This document shows, one piece after another, positions 43,513 through 51,928 of a stretch of 64,000 bases of DNA. The notes under the pieces were generated by a model. The model was not told the origin of the DNA, searched no databases, and saw nothing but the letters and a program-made list of their open reading frames with translations. Both the position numbers and the translations under genes were made by a program. Position 1 is the stretch's first letter; the number at the start of each line of letters is the position of its first letter. The stretch comes from Castellaniella hirudinis_A (GTDB lineage: Bacteria > Pseudomonadota > Gammaproteobacteria > Burkholderiales > Burkholderiaceae_B), in NCBI RefSeq assembly GCF_047468865.1, contig NZ_JBLGTV010000007.1, forward strand, positions 62,001 to 126,000, given 5' to 3'.

Positions 43513-43992
43513 ATGCCCATGACCGAATCCGAACGTAACCGCCAGAAACTGCAAGGGTTTCTGGAAGACAAGCTGAAATGGCACGAATACACCCATCTGG
43601 TGGTGGCCGATGACGATATGCCGAAGGCCGAATGGTTCATCCACACCATCGGCCTGGCCCGCTCCTCGTTGCCGGAACTCATCCTGACCGGGGCGCTGGA
43701 TCACAGCCTGGCCATGGATGTGATCGGTGATGTCGTGGCTTATCTCAAGGCCCGGGGCGATACGCCAAGCGGGCCGATCGACGCGCCGGGTGACGCCGTG
43801 CGCCTCCCTGTGCGCCTCGTGGATGCCACCACGCCCTTCGTGCTGGCCCAGCGCGTCGCCCAGGCCAGCAGCCGCTTTGGCGCGCACATCCGCGTCCTGC
43901 AAATCCTGTGGGCCGACGAAAACGGCCTGTTTCCAGACGACCCTGCCTACGATCAGGCCGCCCATCCGCAGCAGTGGCTGGCGGAGGGGTGA
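43513..43992 (+). CDS. DUF4262 domain protein
   Basis: This 159-residue protein matches DUF4262 (WFIHTIGLARSSLPELILTG and the C-terminal ILWADENGLFPDDPAYD). Function unknown; it may be co-transcribed with fabI, 21 bp upstream. It points toward the left end of the inverted-repeat module, which begins 85 bp after its stop, so readthrough could reach the gene inside. Confidence 0.8.
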   Translation: MPMTESERNRQKLQGFLEDKLKWHEYTHLVVADDDMPKAEWFIHTIGLARSSLPELILTGALDHSLAMDVIGDVVAYLKARGDTPSGPIDAPGDAVRLPVRLVDATTPFVLAQRVAQASSRFGAHIRVLQILWADENGLFPDDPAYDQAAHPQQWLAEG

Positions 43993-44076
43993 AACGCCGT
44001 GTATGCCATCCGATGCTTATTCTGCAATAGATGTGCATCGCTTGGCGGTCGCCCAGCGCGGTTGGTCGATTTAATT

Positions 44077-44095
44077 TGATAACTAGGAATTATGG
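44077..44095 (+). repeat. Left 19-bp inverted repeat (IR-L) of the ATP-grasp/NTPase module
   Basis: TGATAACTAGGAATTATGG on the plus strand. It contains the ribosome-binding AGGA and the ATG of the ATP-grasp gene. The same 19 bases occur on the minus strand at 47408-47390. Its centre is a weak dyad (ATAA, 7 bp, TTAT), like the arm-spacer-arm layout of tyrosine recombinase sites. Confidence 0.9.
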
Positions 44096-45090
44096 TGCCC
44101 CTATCGCTCCCCAAAACCATAGTGCTGTGCTATGAAGACAGGCACGACTGGACGCAGGCATCAACGCTGCCCCTGGCAGCCGAGGCAGCCCGCTGTCTCG
44201 CCCCCAAGGCCGATATCGAGCTGGCCGCCAGGCTGGTGTCGGCCAATGGGATGGAAGCTGTTCACCTGCCTCTGATGTCGGTTTCCCAGAAAGAAATCGT
44301 TTCGACTCTCAAGCGCCATCCCATGTCGATGCTATGGAATGTCACGGATGGGCTGACTGTCTTCTGCGGATCATTGATCCCCTCATTCGGTAAAATCCTG
44401 AAAATCCCGACATTCGGATCAAGCACGTATGTCCAGGGTCTCTGCCAGAACAAGCATCACTGGCGGGCGGTGCTGGAAACGAATGGAATACGCTGTCTGC
44501 CCGGGGCCGTAGTCCGGCAGGGAGCGCAGGATGAGCGCCACCGGATTGAGCAACTCGCGCCGCCTCTTTTCGTCAAAGTAGCCACCTATGGAAACAATGC
44601 CGGCTTTGCAGTGGCAAGCCCGATTGCGGTGTCTCATCAAGAGGCCTTCGCCAAAGCCCGTCATTTGCTCGATGGCGGCTTGGGGCCCGTTCTGGTGGAA
44701 GAATATGCGGCAGGCCGGGAATATTCTGTCTGGTGTTTTGAAACCCAGGCATGGAATACGGTCGTGTACGAAAAGGTCATGGATACCCCTTACCTGACCA
44801 CAGCGGCCAAGGACAGAAGCCCGCATGCGGGGTGCTACCATTTAAGACAGTGCGAAGCCGCGCATATTTCAGCGCTCGCACTGCAGGTAGTGGCGGCGCT
44901 GGGGATTCGGGATTATGTCCGCCTGGATATCCGCGAATCCGAAGAAGGAGTGCCTTATCCCATTGACGTCAACACAGGGGCCTTTCTTGTGGGGAGAAGT
45001 TTCGAGCTGGCATGCACAGCCTTGAAGGGAAGCCCTCAGGCGATGTTTTCCGCCCTGGTGCGGCAAAGCTGGCGCCGCCAGACAAGCTAA
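44092..45090 (+). CDS. ATP-grasp peptide/D-Ala-D-Ala-ligase-like enzyme
   Basis: This 332-residue protein has the order of a D-Ala-D-Ala ligase: an N-terminal domain with LWNVTDG and CGSLIPSFGKILKIPTFGSS, then NKHHWRAVLETNGIRCLPG, the ATP-binding VLVEEYAAGREYSVWCFE, and the metal-binding end IDVNTGAFLVGRSFELA. It lacks several canonical Ddl residues, so the substrate may be another amino acid or peptide. The ATG and RBS lie in IR-L. The stop (45088-45090) overlaps the stop of the convergent NTPase gene. It is more AT-rich than the core genes. Confidence 0.83.
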   Translation: MVPLSLPKTIVLCYEDRHDWTQASTLPLAAEAARCLAPKADIELAARLVSANGMEAVHLPLMSVSQKEIVSTLKRHPMSMLWNVTDGLTVFCGSLIPSFGKILKIPTFGSSTYVQGLCQNKHHWRAVLETNGIRCLPGAVVRQGAQDERHRIEQLAPPLFVKVATYGNNAGFAVASPIAVSHQEAFAKARHLLDGGLGPVLVEEYAAGREYSVWCFETQAWNTVVYEKVMDTPYLTTAAKDRSPHAGCYHLRQCEAAHISALALQVVAALGIRDYVRLDIRESEEGVPYPIDVNTGAFLVGRSFELACTALKGSPQAMFSALVRQSWRRQTS

Positions 45091-47393
45091 TGGCAAGTGG
45101 ATTGCAGGGAAACCACTTCGTCTTGAGAGATCACGTGAAACGGATAGTCGTAAAAGCTGAGTGTCATGAGATTGGGCAGAAATCTTGTGTATAACCACGC
45201 AGCCTTGTCATAATCCTTTTTCTCAAGGCCTATGGCCTGATCACGCCGCGTGATGGCGGCTTTGATGGCCGAATGCCGCGCTTCCCTTTCTGCCAACCGG
45301 CGCGCGAATTGCAAAGGAACGACCCGTTCGATTTTTTCGTGGGCGGTGGTAAACCTGCCCAATTTCAAGTAAACCAATGCCATGTTTTCATAAAGACAAT
45401 TATGCAGCAGGCGATCCCCAAGCGGGATCGGAGATGCCATCAGTATTTTTCCGGCTTCCTCCAGCGCATTTTTTGCTTTTTCATGATTGCCGACAAGCAT
45501 GAAGCAACAGCCTAGATTATTCAGCATCCCAAAACGATCATACTGCTCTCGACAGAGGCACTGCGCATCCACCAGCCGCTCGATGGCCTGATCAATTTCA
45601 CCGCGCGCAACATCCGCGACGGCAAGACACACAGCGGAATACGTGACAGAGACCGGATTGTCGCGTTGAAAAATTTCCTGGGCTGCTTGCAGACGTCCGA
45701 CGCCCTCCACCCCATCGGAAATCAGCATTTCCTGTACGCCAAGGTTGTGGGCAAGACGCGCCTGGCCAACCCCTGTCGCCGCAGGCTGGGCCAAGTGATC
45801 CCGCATTCTTTCGATGGCCAGTTCTGGCGGTGAAACCAACTTGGCATTGAGCCGTGCCAATTCCTCGGAAAGATCGGCAAACCCGAATCTGGCCGCCCGG
45901 GCGACGGCATCCTCGAAAAAAACCCAGGCCTGTTCCTTGTGGTCGAGCTTGATGTCATTGGCAATTTTTATCGCCAGCGCAACCACAGCGGAACGGGGGT
46001 CGAGATCGGACAGACAGCCGTCGATCAGGGCATTGGATGTCTCGGCATCATTGCATTGGTGCAATGCCATGGCCCGCAAAACCACGGTTCGCGGATCGCC
46101 GGACAATAATTCCTCGGCGGCATCCAGCTTGGCCACCGCCACATCCGATCGCATGAGTTGATTAAGCGCCTGGATTTCCACCATTTTGACAATGCGCTCC
46201 TGGCGAACGGACAATTTCCCCTTACTCAGCAAAGCGTCGGCAAAGTGAAAGATTTCCGCCGCATTCTGGTTACGGTATGCGTTAACCAGACCACGCAGTC
46301 CATGAAATGTCACGGCATCCTCGTTATTCAGTTTTTGCGCAACCCGGACGACCGAAAGAGAATGCTCAATCGACTGATCAGACAAAGACTCAAGGTGAGT
46401 CAGGGTTTTAAGAAGAATTTTCCGATCCATGTGTGCACTTGGGTTTCGGCGCACCACAAGGCGGAAGGAGGGATGGCAGAACATTATTCCGGCCTCGTTT
46501 TCCTTGCATATGTTCGATCTTAAAAGACGCATGAAGACGGATTCGAAATCGCTTTTTTCATAAACCTTAGAAAAATATGACACGGGACACGGTTCTTCGA
46601 GACTGCTCAGGATATACGCCATTTCCCAGCAGCTCTGATCCAATTCTTTCAGCTTTTTATCGACCCAGCTTAGATTGAATTCGTCTGCATCCACGGATGC
46701 CTGGTATTCAACGGCAAGCGGCAGACCATGGGTGCGCTTGAAAAGATCGGGCGGGGGTTCGGCATGATGCAAGAAACGGTGAAATTCCAGGGTTTTTTCC
46801 CTGTCGAACTCGGATAGCTCGAAGATTCCCCGGTGTATCTGCGCCTTGGATATATGCCTGATTTCATGGCTTATTTTTTCCAAAGTCCCGACCTCAAAGA
46901 TGATTCTTATATTTTGGCTGGCCAGATTGCCCAGTGCGCACAGCACCTGGATATCGGCGGGGTCTCGGCAAAGTTCGATGTTTTCTATGCACAAGGCGCG
47001 GTAGCCGGCCTGAAACAGGCATTTGAAAAGTGATTCGCAATAATTTTCATCAATTGCGCCTGGAACAACTTTAAAATAAGCCCCAAGCAAAGAGGGGATT
47101 CCAAGCCCAATCTTATCAATCCCGACTCTGAGATTTCTTTCCAGAGAAAACGGGTTGTTTCGTTTTTTCAGATCGACAAGAAAAGAGGATAAGGATGTGT
47201 TTTGATTCGGATTTTTTGGTTTGAACGAGAAAAAGATTGTGTTCAGCGATGCCTCGTTGAGGCATTTTTTCACCAGCACACTCTTTCCGACCCCAGAGTT
47301 CCCGAGCACAGTGACAGGGCGATACGGATTTTCTCTGAGAATCCGCAGTATCTCTTTTGTTTCCAATTCCCGGTCGAACAGTTCTCGGCCCAT
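45087..47393 (-). CDS. P-loop NTPase with TPR-like C-terminus (STAND-like)
   Basis: This 768-residue protein begins with a P-loop almost at once (VLGNSGVGKS, residues 29-38), followed by an NTPase domain with LFQAGYRALCIENIELC as the Walker B region. Residues about 330-750 form helical repeats of TPR type (MLNNLGCCFMLVGNHEKAKN). There is no recognisable N-terminal effector and no LuxR HTH. STAND proteins sense ligands, including phage proteins. The ATG and RBS lie in IR-R and the recombinase stop is 12 bp upstream, so both are read as an operon. AT-rich codon use differs from the core. Confidence 0.75.
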   Translation of the reverse strand: MGRELFDRELETKEILRILRENPYRPVTVLGNSGVGKSVLVKKCLNEASLNTIFFSFKPKNPNQNTSLSSFLVDLKKRNNPFSLERNLRVGIDKIGLGIPSLLGAYFKVVPGAIDENYCESLFKCLFQAGYRALCIENIELCRDPADIQVLCALGNLASQNIRIIFEVGTLEKISHEIRHISKAQIHRGIFELSEFDREKTLEFHRFLHHAEPPPDLFKRTHGLPLAVEYQASVDADEFNLSWVDKKLKELDQSCWEMAYILSSLEEPCPVSYFSKVYEKSDFESVFMRLLRSNICKENEAGIMFCHPSFRLVVRRNPSAHMDRKILLKTLTHLESLSDQSIEHSLSVVRVAQKLNNEDAVTFHGLRGLVNAYRNQNAAEIFHFADALLSKGKLSVRQERIVKMVEIQALNQLMRSDVAVAKLDAAEELLSGDPRTVVLRAMALHQCNDAETSNALIDGCLSDLDPRSAVVALAIKIANDIKLDHKEQAWVFFEDAVARAARFGFADLSEELARLNAKLVSPPELAIERMRDHLAQPAATGVGQARLAHNLGVQEMLISDGVEGVGRLQAAQEIFQRDNPVSVTYSAVCLAVADVARGEIDQAIERLVDAQCLCREQYDRFGMLNNLGCCFMLVGNHEKAKNALEEAGKILMASPIPLGDRLLHNCLYENMALVYLKLGRFTTAHEKIERVVPLQFARRLAEREARHSAIKAAITRRDQAIGLEKKDYDKAAWLYTRFLPNLMTLSFYDYPFHVISQDEVVSLQSTCH

Positions 47394-47408
47394 AATTCCT
47401 AGTTATCA
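47390..47408 (-). repeat. Right 19-bp inverted repeat (IR-R) of the module
   Basis: The minus strand reads TGATAACTAGGAATTATGG, identical to IR-L. Its first three bases are the recombinase stop codon and it contains the RBS and ATG of the NTPase gene. Recombination between IR-L and IR-R would invert 3.3 kb and leave both genes intact. Confidence 0.9.
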
Positions 47409-48308
47409 TTCCCTCCCCCGCTCGATTCGTGACAAGGCTTTGCGCAGTCCTTGATCCGTGACCTGTGTGTAAATTTCCGTTGTTGAGATGCTGTGGTGGC
47501 CGAGCAGCTTCTGGACATAGCGGATGTCCAGCCCATCTTCCAGCCATTGCGTGGCGCAGGTGTGCCGCAGCATGTGGGGCGTGATGTGGGTTTCGATGCC
47601 GGCGCGTGTGGTGATTCGGCGCAGCGCCTTGCGCACCAGGGGGGGCGTCATGACCCGCCCGGTTTGGGTAATGAACAGCCGTTCGGTGTTGGCGGCGCAT
47701 TGCCGGCGCTTGGACAAATAGTTTTGGAGGCTGTCGTAAGCGGCCATGGAAATCAGGTAGGCAAAGCGTTGACGATTGCCTTTGCCGTGGATGCTGATCC
47801 GGCTGTCGATGAGCGAAACGTCGTTGATTTGGATGCTGGCAAGTTCGCCGACGCGTATGCCTGTTTCAAGCAGCAGGCATACCGCCGTTTTTTCGCAGAG
47901 GGCGTCATAATCCTCGTGCCCCTTGAGCGCGATGGCTTTTCTGAGCCGGGACGCGTCGCCCCGGCCCATCGCCCGTGGCAGGTTTTTTGGCAGGCGGATG
48001 CGTTCATTCAGCGTGTCGAATGGGTTGTCGCCCAGCATGCCTTCCTGTCTGGCCCACCGGAACAGCAGCTTCAGGCTGGCGATCCGGCGCTTGATGGTGC
48101 TTTCTTTCAGCGCCCTGTGCGTGCGCAGGTGCAAAATATACTGGCGCAGATTTTCCTTGCCGATGGCCGCCAGCGTGCTTTGGCCGCCAAAAAAACCCTG
48201 GAAATCATTCAGATCGCCGGCGTATGCGCGCAGTGTGTGCGAGGAAAGGTTGATGGCTGATTGGCAATGGCAAAGGAATTGTTCATGGGCTTGGTACAGC
48301 GTCGTCAT
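47406..48308 (-). CDS. XerC/XerD-like tyrosine recombinase beside the inverted-repeat module
   Basis: This 300-residue integrase has an N-terminal SAM-like core-binding domain (HTLRAYAGDLNDFQGFF, IKRRIASLKLLFRWA) and a catalytic domain. The active residues are visible: Arg in ETGIRVGELA, Lys in IHGKGNRQR, HMLRHTCATQWLEDG, LLGHHSISTTEIY with the Tyr nucleophile. Start 48308 has GGGAGA upstream; longer starts lack support. It is unlikely to be the chromosomal xerC, as it lacks the usual neighbours, and its stop codon lies in IR-R. It is the obvious candidate for inverting the module. Confidence 0.9.
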   Translation of the reverse strand: MTTLYQAHEQFLCHCQSAINLSSHTLRAYAGDLNDFQGFFGGQSTLAAIGKENLRQYILHLRTHRALKESTIKRRIASLKLLFRWARQEGMLGDNPFDTLNERIRLPKNLPRAMGRGDASRLRKAIALKGHEDYDALCEKTAVCLLLETGIRVGELASIQINDVSLIDSRISIHGKGNRQRFAYLISMAAYDSLQNYLSKRRQCAANTERLFITQTGRVMTPPLVRKALRRITTRAGIETHITPHMLRHTCATQWLEDGLDIRYVQKLLGHHSISTTEIYTQVTDQGLRKALSRIERGRE

Positions 48309-48456
48309 GCGGGTCTCCCAAGGGGCTTCGATGTGCATGCGCGACGCCGCCCTGGCGATGACCCGGATGGCCTCCGTGAACCGATTCACGTGATCTCTGG
48401 CCCTCGGTTGAAAGCCGGGAGCCGGCTGCCGCGTTACCCGAAACCGCCACCCGGCA

Positions 48457-49818
48457 TCAAGGATGCGGCCTGCCGTGCCAGACAAGAGAATGCAGCGCCC
48501 AGGCGGTATCGGGGTTGATGACCTCGCCGTGGCCCGTGATCTGTCCGGAGCCCGAGCCGTCCAACCCATAGATTTTGGTGTGGGGCTCTAGCCGGTATGG
48601 CTTGGCGGCGGTTTGCAAGGGGATCAGCCGTTCGCCCGATTGGCGCGGGCCATAGCCGCCCAGGGCGGCATAGCGGTTTGGCTGTTCGTTGAGCAGCCAT
48701 TGGATGTCGACTTCTCCCACATCGGCATTGCGGATCAGGCCCCAGTGAAAGAACCGGTACAGCGCGCTGTCTTGCGAACTGAACGTTGAAAAGATGGGGG
48801 CCTCGACCCGATCCGGCAGGCCGTAGTAGCCGCCTGTCCCGCTTTTTCCCGGCAGGCGGTCGGCAAAGGCCAGATGAGAGATGGCGGGTTGCAGCAACAG
48901 GGCGGAATGGACTTTCCTGGATTTTGGATCGGTGTTGCCCAGCGCCGACAGCATGACCTTGGTGCCGTAGGAGTGGCCGATCAGATGGATTTTGGCCTGG
49001 CTGTGGTCAAGCAGCTGTTGCAGGACGGTGCTGACGCCGACGCGGCCGATCACCCCCGCCCGGTCTTTCATGGGGGCGAAGGTCAGCAGGCGGGCGATGC
49101 TTCGAAGGGGCGCCAGTGGCTTGAAGATCTTGCCTTGTATCTGCGCGTTCATGAGGTACGGGCCCTGGTTGCCGCCCCCGCCCCCGATGTCGATGCCGGT
49201 GGCTTGCGCCCAGCTGTCCAGCAATACCTGGGGGTTGACGTCCCCTCCGGCATGATCGCGTTCCCCCAGGGTGTCGGACATCCCTTTTGCCAAGAGTTCG
49301 GCCAGCTGCCGGGCCTCGTCGTGGCCGAAATCGGGTGCCCGCACAAGCGCATAGAAGAGCTCTCGGTCTCGGTCATCCAGGCTTTCGGCGATTTCTTCAA
49401 GATCGCTCAGGAACTGATCTTCGGCGTAGTCGGCGTCCATGTCCTGAGCCGCCATGTCTTGGAGCGTCATGTTGGTTGGGCCGCGCTCTGAGGCGCCGAA
49501 AGCAAGGGCGGCGCTGGGCCAGAACACGCCCACCATCATGGGCTTGTATCCCTTGGGCGTGGTCAAGTGGTGCTGTTGTCTCAGCTTTGAATATTCTTCA
49601 AAAAAAGACTCGTACCGTTTGGTTGCCCAGGACCAGTCGTTGTTCCATCCGTGTGCGAAGAAGAAAATATCGGAGGCTGTCCTGGCCTTGTCGATGATTT
49701 CGGCGATGGCATTCGATGCGTCGGATTTGCCCTGTTTGTCGAAGCGGACGATATAAAACGGCACGCTGATGCCATCGTGCGTGGTAAGAGTCTTGTATGG
49801 ACCAGGCTGCGGGCGCAT
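48457..49818 (-). CDS. Alpha/beta hydrolase with GHSYG nucleophile
   Basis: This 453-residue hydrolase starts PYKTLTTHDGISVPFYIVRF and has FFFAHGWNNDWSWA (oxyanion region) and the nucleophile elbow IHLIGHSYGTKVMLSAL. A long helical insert (about residues 125-250) separates these parts. It resembles DUF900-like esterases and lipase-type effectors, but I cannot name a family. I chose Met 49818 with AGGAG 7 nt upstream; the longer frame has no RBS. It precedes the recombinase on the same strand, 148 bp away. Confidence 0.75.
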   Translation of the reverse strand: MRPQPGPYKTLTTHDGISVPFYIVRFDKQGKSDASNAIAEIIDKARTASDIFFFAHGWNNDWSWATKRYESFFEEYSKLRQQHHLTTPKGYKPMMVGVFWPSAALAFGASERGPTNMTLQDMAAQDMDADYAEDQFLSDLEEIAESLDDRDRELFYALVRAPDFGHDEARQLAELLAKGMSDTLGERDHAGGDVNPQVLLDSWAQATGIDIGGGGGNQGPYLMNAQIQGKIFKPLAPLRSIARLLTFAPMKDRAGVIGRVGVSTVLQQLLDHSQAKIHLIGHSYGTKVMLSALGNTDPKSRKVHSALLLQPAISHLAFADRLPGKSGTGGYYGLPDRVEAPIFSTFSSQDSALYRFFHWGLIRNADVGEVDIQWLLNEQPNRYAALGGYGPRQSGERLIPLQTAAKPYRLEPHTKIYGLDGSGSGQITGHGEVINPDTAWALHSLVWHGRPHP

Positions 49819-50147
49819 GGCGCATCTCCTGCCGTCTAACAAGCGGATTTTTGTGCCAAGTTGGCATGTTCGGCAAAGAACCGCAATATAGGGGAAACCC
49901 TTCTTGGCCGGCCGGGCAGGGCGTTGCCCGGGATGCCCTTGAAAAATCAGCCCGGCCTCGCCGCGACAGGGCGCGCAGTGGCCGGTTTTCTGGTTTTTCT
50001 TCAATTCCTTGCGCGGCGGCCCGCGGCGCGCCATTTTCGCGCCGCTCTTTTGCGTTGGATCGCCAAAACGCCTGAGATTTCCCCAATTTTTCCAGGATTT
50101 GCTTTAAAGTAGGCATCCATTTTCCACCTGACACAAAGTGAATCGAC

Positions 50148-51695
50148 ATGGGCGTATCCTGGAGCCAAGGCTACTTTACCGACGTAGGCTATACCTACGG
50201 CTATTACCGCGACATCAGTCCGGCATTCCAGCGGTTCTGCCTGCTGCTGCGCGGGTTCGATGCCCTGCAAGCCACGCCGGATGCCGTGCATTGCGAACTG
50301 GGTTTCGGCCAGGGTATATCGGTCAATATCCATGCGGCGGCCACGCCGGGACACTATGTCGGCACCGATTTCAACCCGGCGCAGGCCGCCCATGCCAACC
50401 AGCTGGCCCGGGCGTCCGGCAGCGGGGCGCGGCTGTATGACGACAGCTTCGAACAGCTGCTGGCTCGGCCTGATCTGCCCCAGTTCGATTCCATCAGCCT
50501 GCATGGCATCTGGACGTGGGTCAGCCGCGACAATCACAAAGTCGTCGCGGAATTTGCCCGCCGACACCTGAAGCCCGGCGGCGTGTTCTATGTCAGCTAC
50601 AACTGTTTTCCGGGCTGGTCGCCCGCGTATCCCTTGCGACAGATATTCGCCCTGCACGACCGTTTTGCCAGCACCCACCCCGGCGCGGTAGAGCGGGTGG
50701 AACAAGCCCTGAAATTTTCTGAAAACCTGTTGGCGGCCAAGCCGGCCTATCTGCGGCAGGTGCCCGGCCTGGAAGACAAGCTGAAAGCCATTGCCGGGCA
50801 AAATCGCCATTACCTGGCCCATGAGTATTTCAATCAGGAATGGAACTGCATGTATTTCACCGACGTGGTGGATGCGCTGGAATCCGCCAAGCTGGATTAC
50901 GCCGGCACGGCGGTGCCGCTGGATGTGGTGGATGCCATCAACCTGACCGCGCCGGCCCGGTCGTTTCTGGGCACCATCGAGCACCCCATCCTGCGTGAGC
51001 AGACGCGGGATTACTTCGTGGGCCAGCAATTCCGCAAAGACCTGTACATGCGCGGCGCGCGGCGTCTGACGCCTGTAGAGCAGCGCCAGCTGCTGCTGGA
51101 AATGCGCTTTGCCCTGCTCAAAGCGGCGGACGCGGTTACTTACAAGGTGACCACCCCCCTGGGCGAAGCCACGATGCAAGAGGCCCTGTACGCTCCGCTG
51201 GTTGCGGCGCTGGCCGACAAACAATACAGCCCCAAGACCCTGGCCGAGCTTGCGGCCCAGGCGCCGGCGCTGACGTGGCCGCAGCTGATCGAAGCCCTGA
51301 CCGTGCTGGTGGGGATGGGGGCGGCGACGCCCTGCCAGACCGAGGCCGCCGCCAAACAGGTTCACAAGCGCTGTAGCGCGCTGAATCAATACCTGATTGG
51401 CCGCGCCCAGTTGGGCAATGACATCCAGGCTCTGGCCAGTCCGGTGGTTGGGGGCGGCGTGGCGGTCAGCCGCTTCTGCCAGCTGTTTTTGCTGGCGCGC
51501 CAAGGCGGCCACAAACAGGCCTCCGATTGGGCCCAGTTTGCCTGGAAAGTTCTGCAGGCCCAGGGCCAGCGGCTGTTGCTCGAAGGCAAGACAATCGAAA
51601 GCCCCGAGGACAACCTGGCTGAACTGACCCGTCAGGCGCAGGAATTTCACGATAAGCAGCTGCCGATTCTGCGGGCCTTGCAGGTGGCGGGATAA
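50148..51695 (+). CDS. SAM-dependent methyltransferase with methyltransferase regulatory domain
   Basis: This 515-residue protein has a class I SAM-binding domain (CELGFGQGISVNIHAAATPG, then GTDFNPAQAAHANQLA), with the block LHGIWTWVSRDNHKVVAEFA and GGVFYVSYNCFPGWSP. The C-terminal half is a methyltransferase regulatory domain (YLAHEYFNQEWNCMYFTD). Such proteins are often encoded in polysaccharide or secondary-metabolite clusters. A strong terminator follows. Confidence 0.85.
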   Translation: MGVSWSQGYFTDVGYTYGYYRDISPAFQRFCLLLRGFDALQATPDAVHCELGFGQGISVNIHAAATPGHYVGTDFNPAQAAHANQLARASGSGARLYDDSFEQLLARPDLPQFDSISLHGIWTWVSRDNHKVVAEFARRHLKPGGVFYVSYNCFPGWSPAYPLRQIFALHDRFASTHPGAVERVEQALKFSENLLAAKPAYLRQVPGLEDKLKAIAGQNRHYLAHEYFNQEWNCMYFTDVVDALESAKLDYAGTAVPLDVVDAINLTAPARSFLGTIEHPILREQTRDYFVGQQFRKDLYMRGARRLTPVEQRQLLLEMRFALLKAADAVTYKVTTPLGEATMQEALYAPLVAALADKQYSPKTLAELAAQAPALTWPQLIEALTVLVGMGAATPCQTEAAAKQVHKRCSALNQYLIGRAQLGNDIQALASPVVGGGVAVSRFCQLFLLARQGGHKQASDWAQFAWKVLQAQGQRLLLEGKTIESPEDNLAELTRQAQEFHDKQLPILRALQVAG

Positions 51696-51697
51696 CC

Positions 51698-51740
51698 GTT
51701 TAGGCGCGACTCATCGCGCCTAAACGTTTGTTTTATTTGA
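51698..51740 (+). terminator. Intrinsic terminator of the methyltransferase gene
   Basis: GTTTAGGCGCGA pairs perfectly with TCGCGCCTAAAC around a 4-nt loop, followed by GTTTGTTTTATTT, directly after the stop codon. Confidence 0.9.
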
Positions 51741-51800
51741 GCACATCTTCCATCGTTCGTGCATCCAGGATATTTAGCGGCCAGGTTTCCCATGATGGCC
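51733..51800 (-). pseudogene. Remnant of an Rpn-family gene 3' end (tail 3)
   Basis: The minus strand encodes SWETWPLNILDARTMEDVLK and a stop. It aligns with the last residues of the Rpn proteins. It lies about 130 bp beyond the stop of the broken Rpn copy and overlaps the T-run of the neighbouring terminator. Confidence 0.6.
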
Positions 51801-51928
51801 TTCCGATTGCGTTCAGAAGGAAACATGATGGGGGCTTGAATTCCGGTTGTGGGGGCGCTTGGGACGGTTTTGTTACATCGTGGGCCAGAGAAAGCCGACT
51901 ACCATGGGCTTGCAGCCCTCGGGGGCCG

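Noticed and set aside
47406..48308. Chromosomal XerC of the dif system
   Set aside because: It has no usual xerC neighbours, it is embedded in accessory genes, and its stop codon lies within the inverted repeat of the module.
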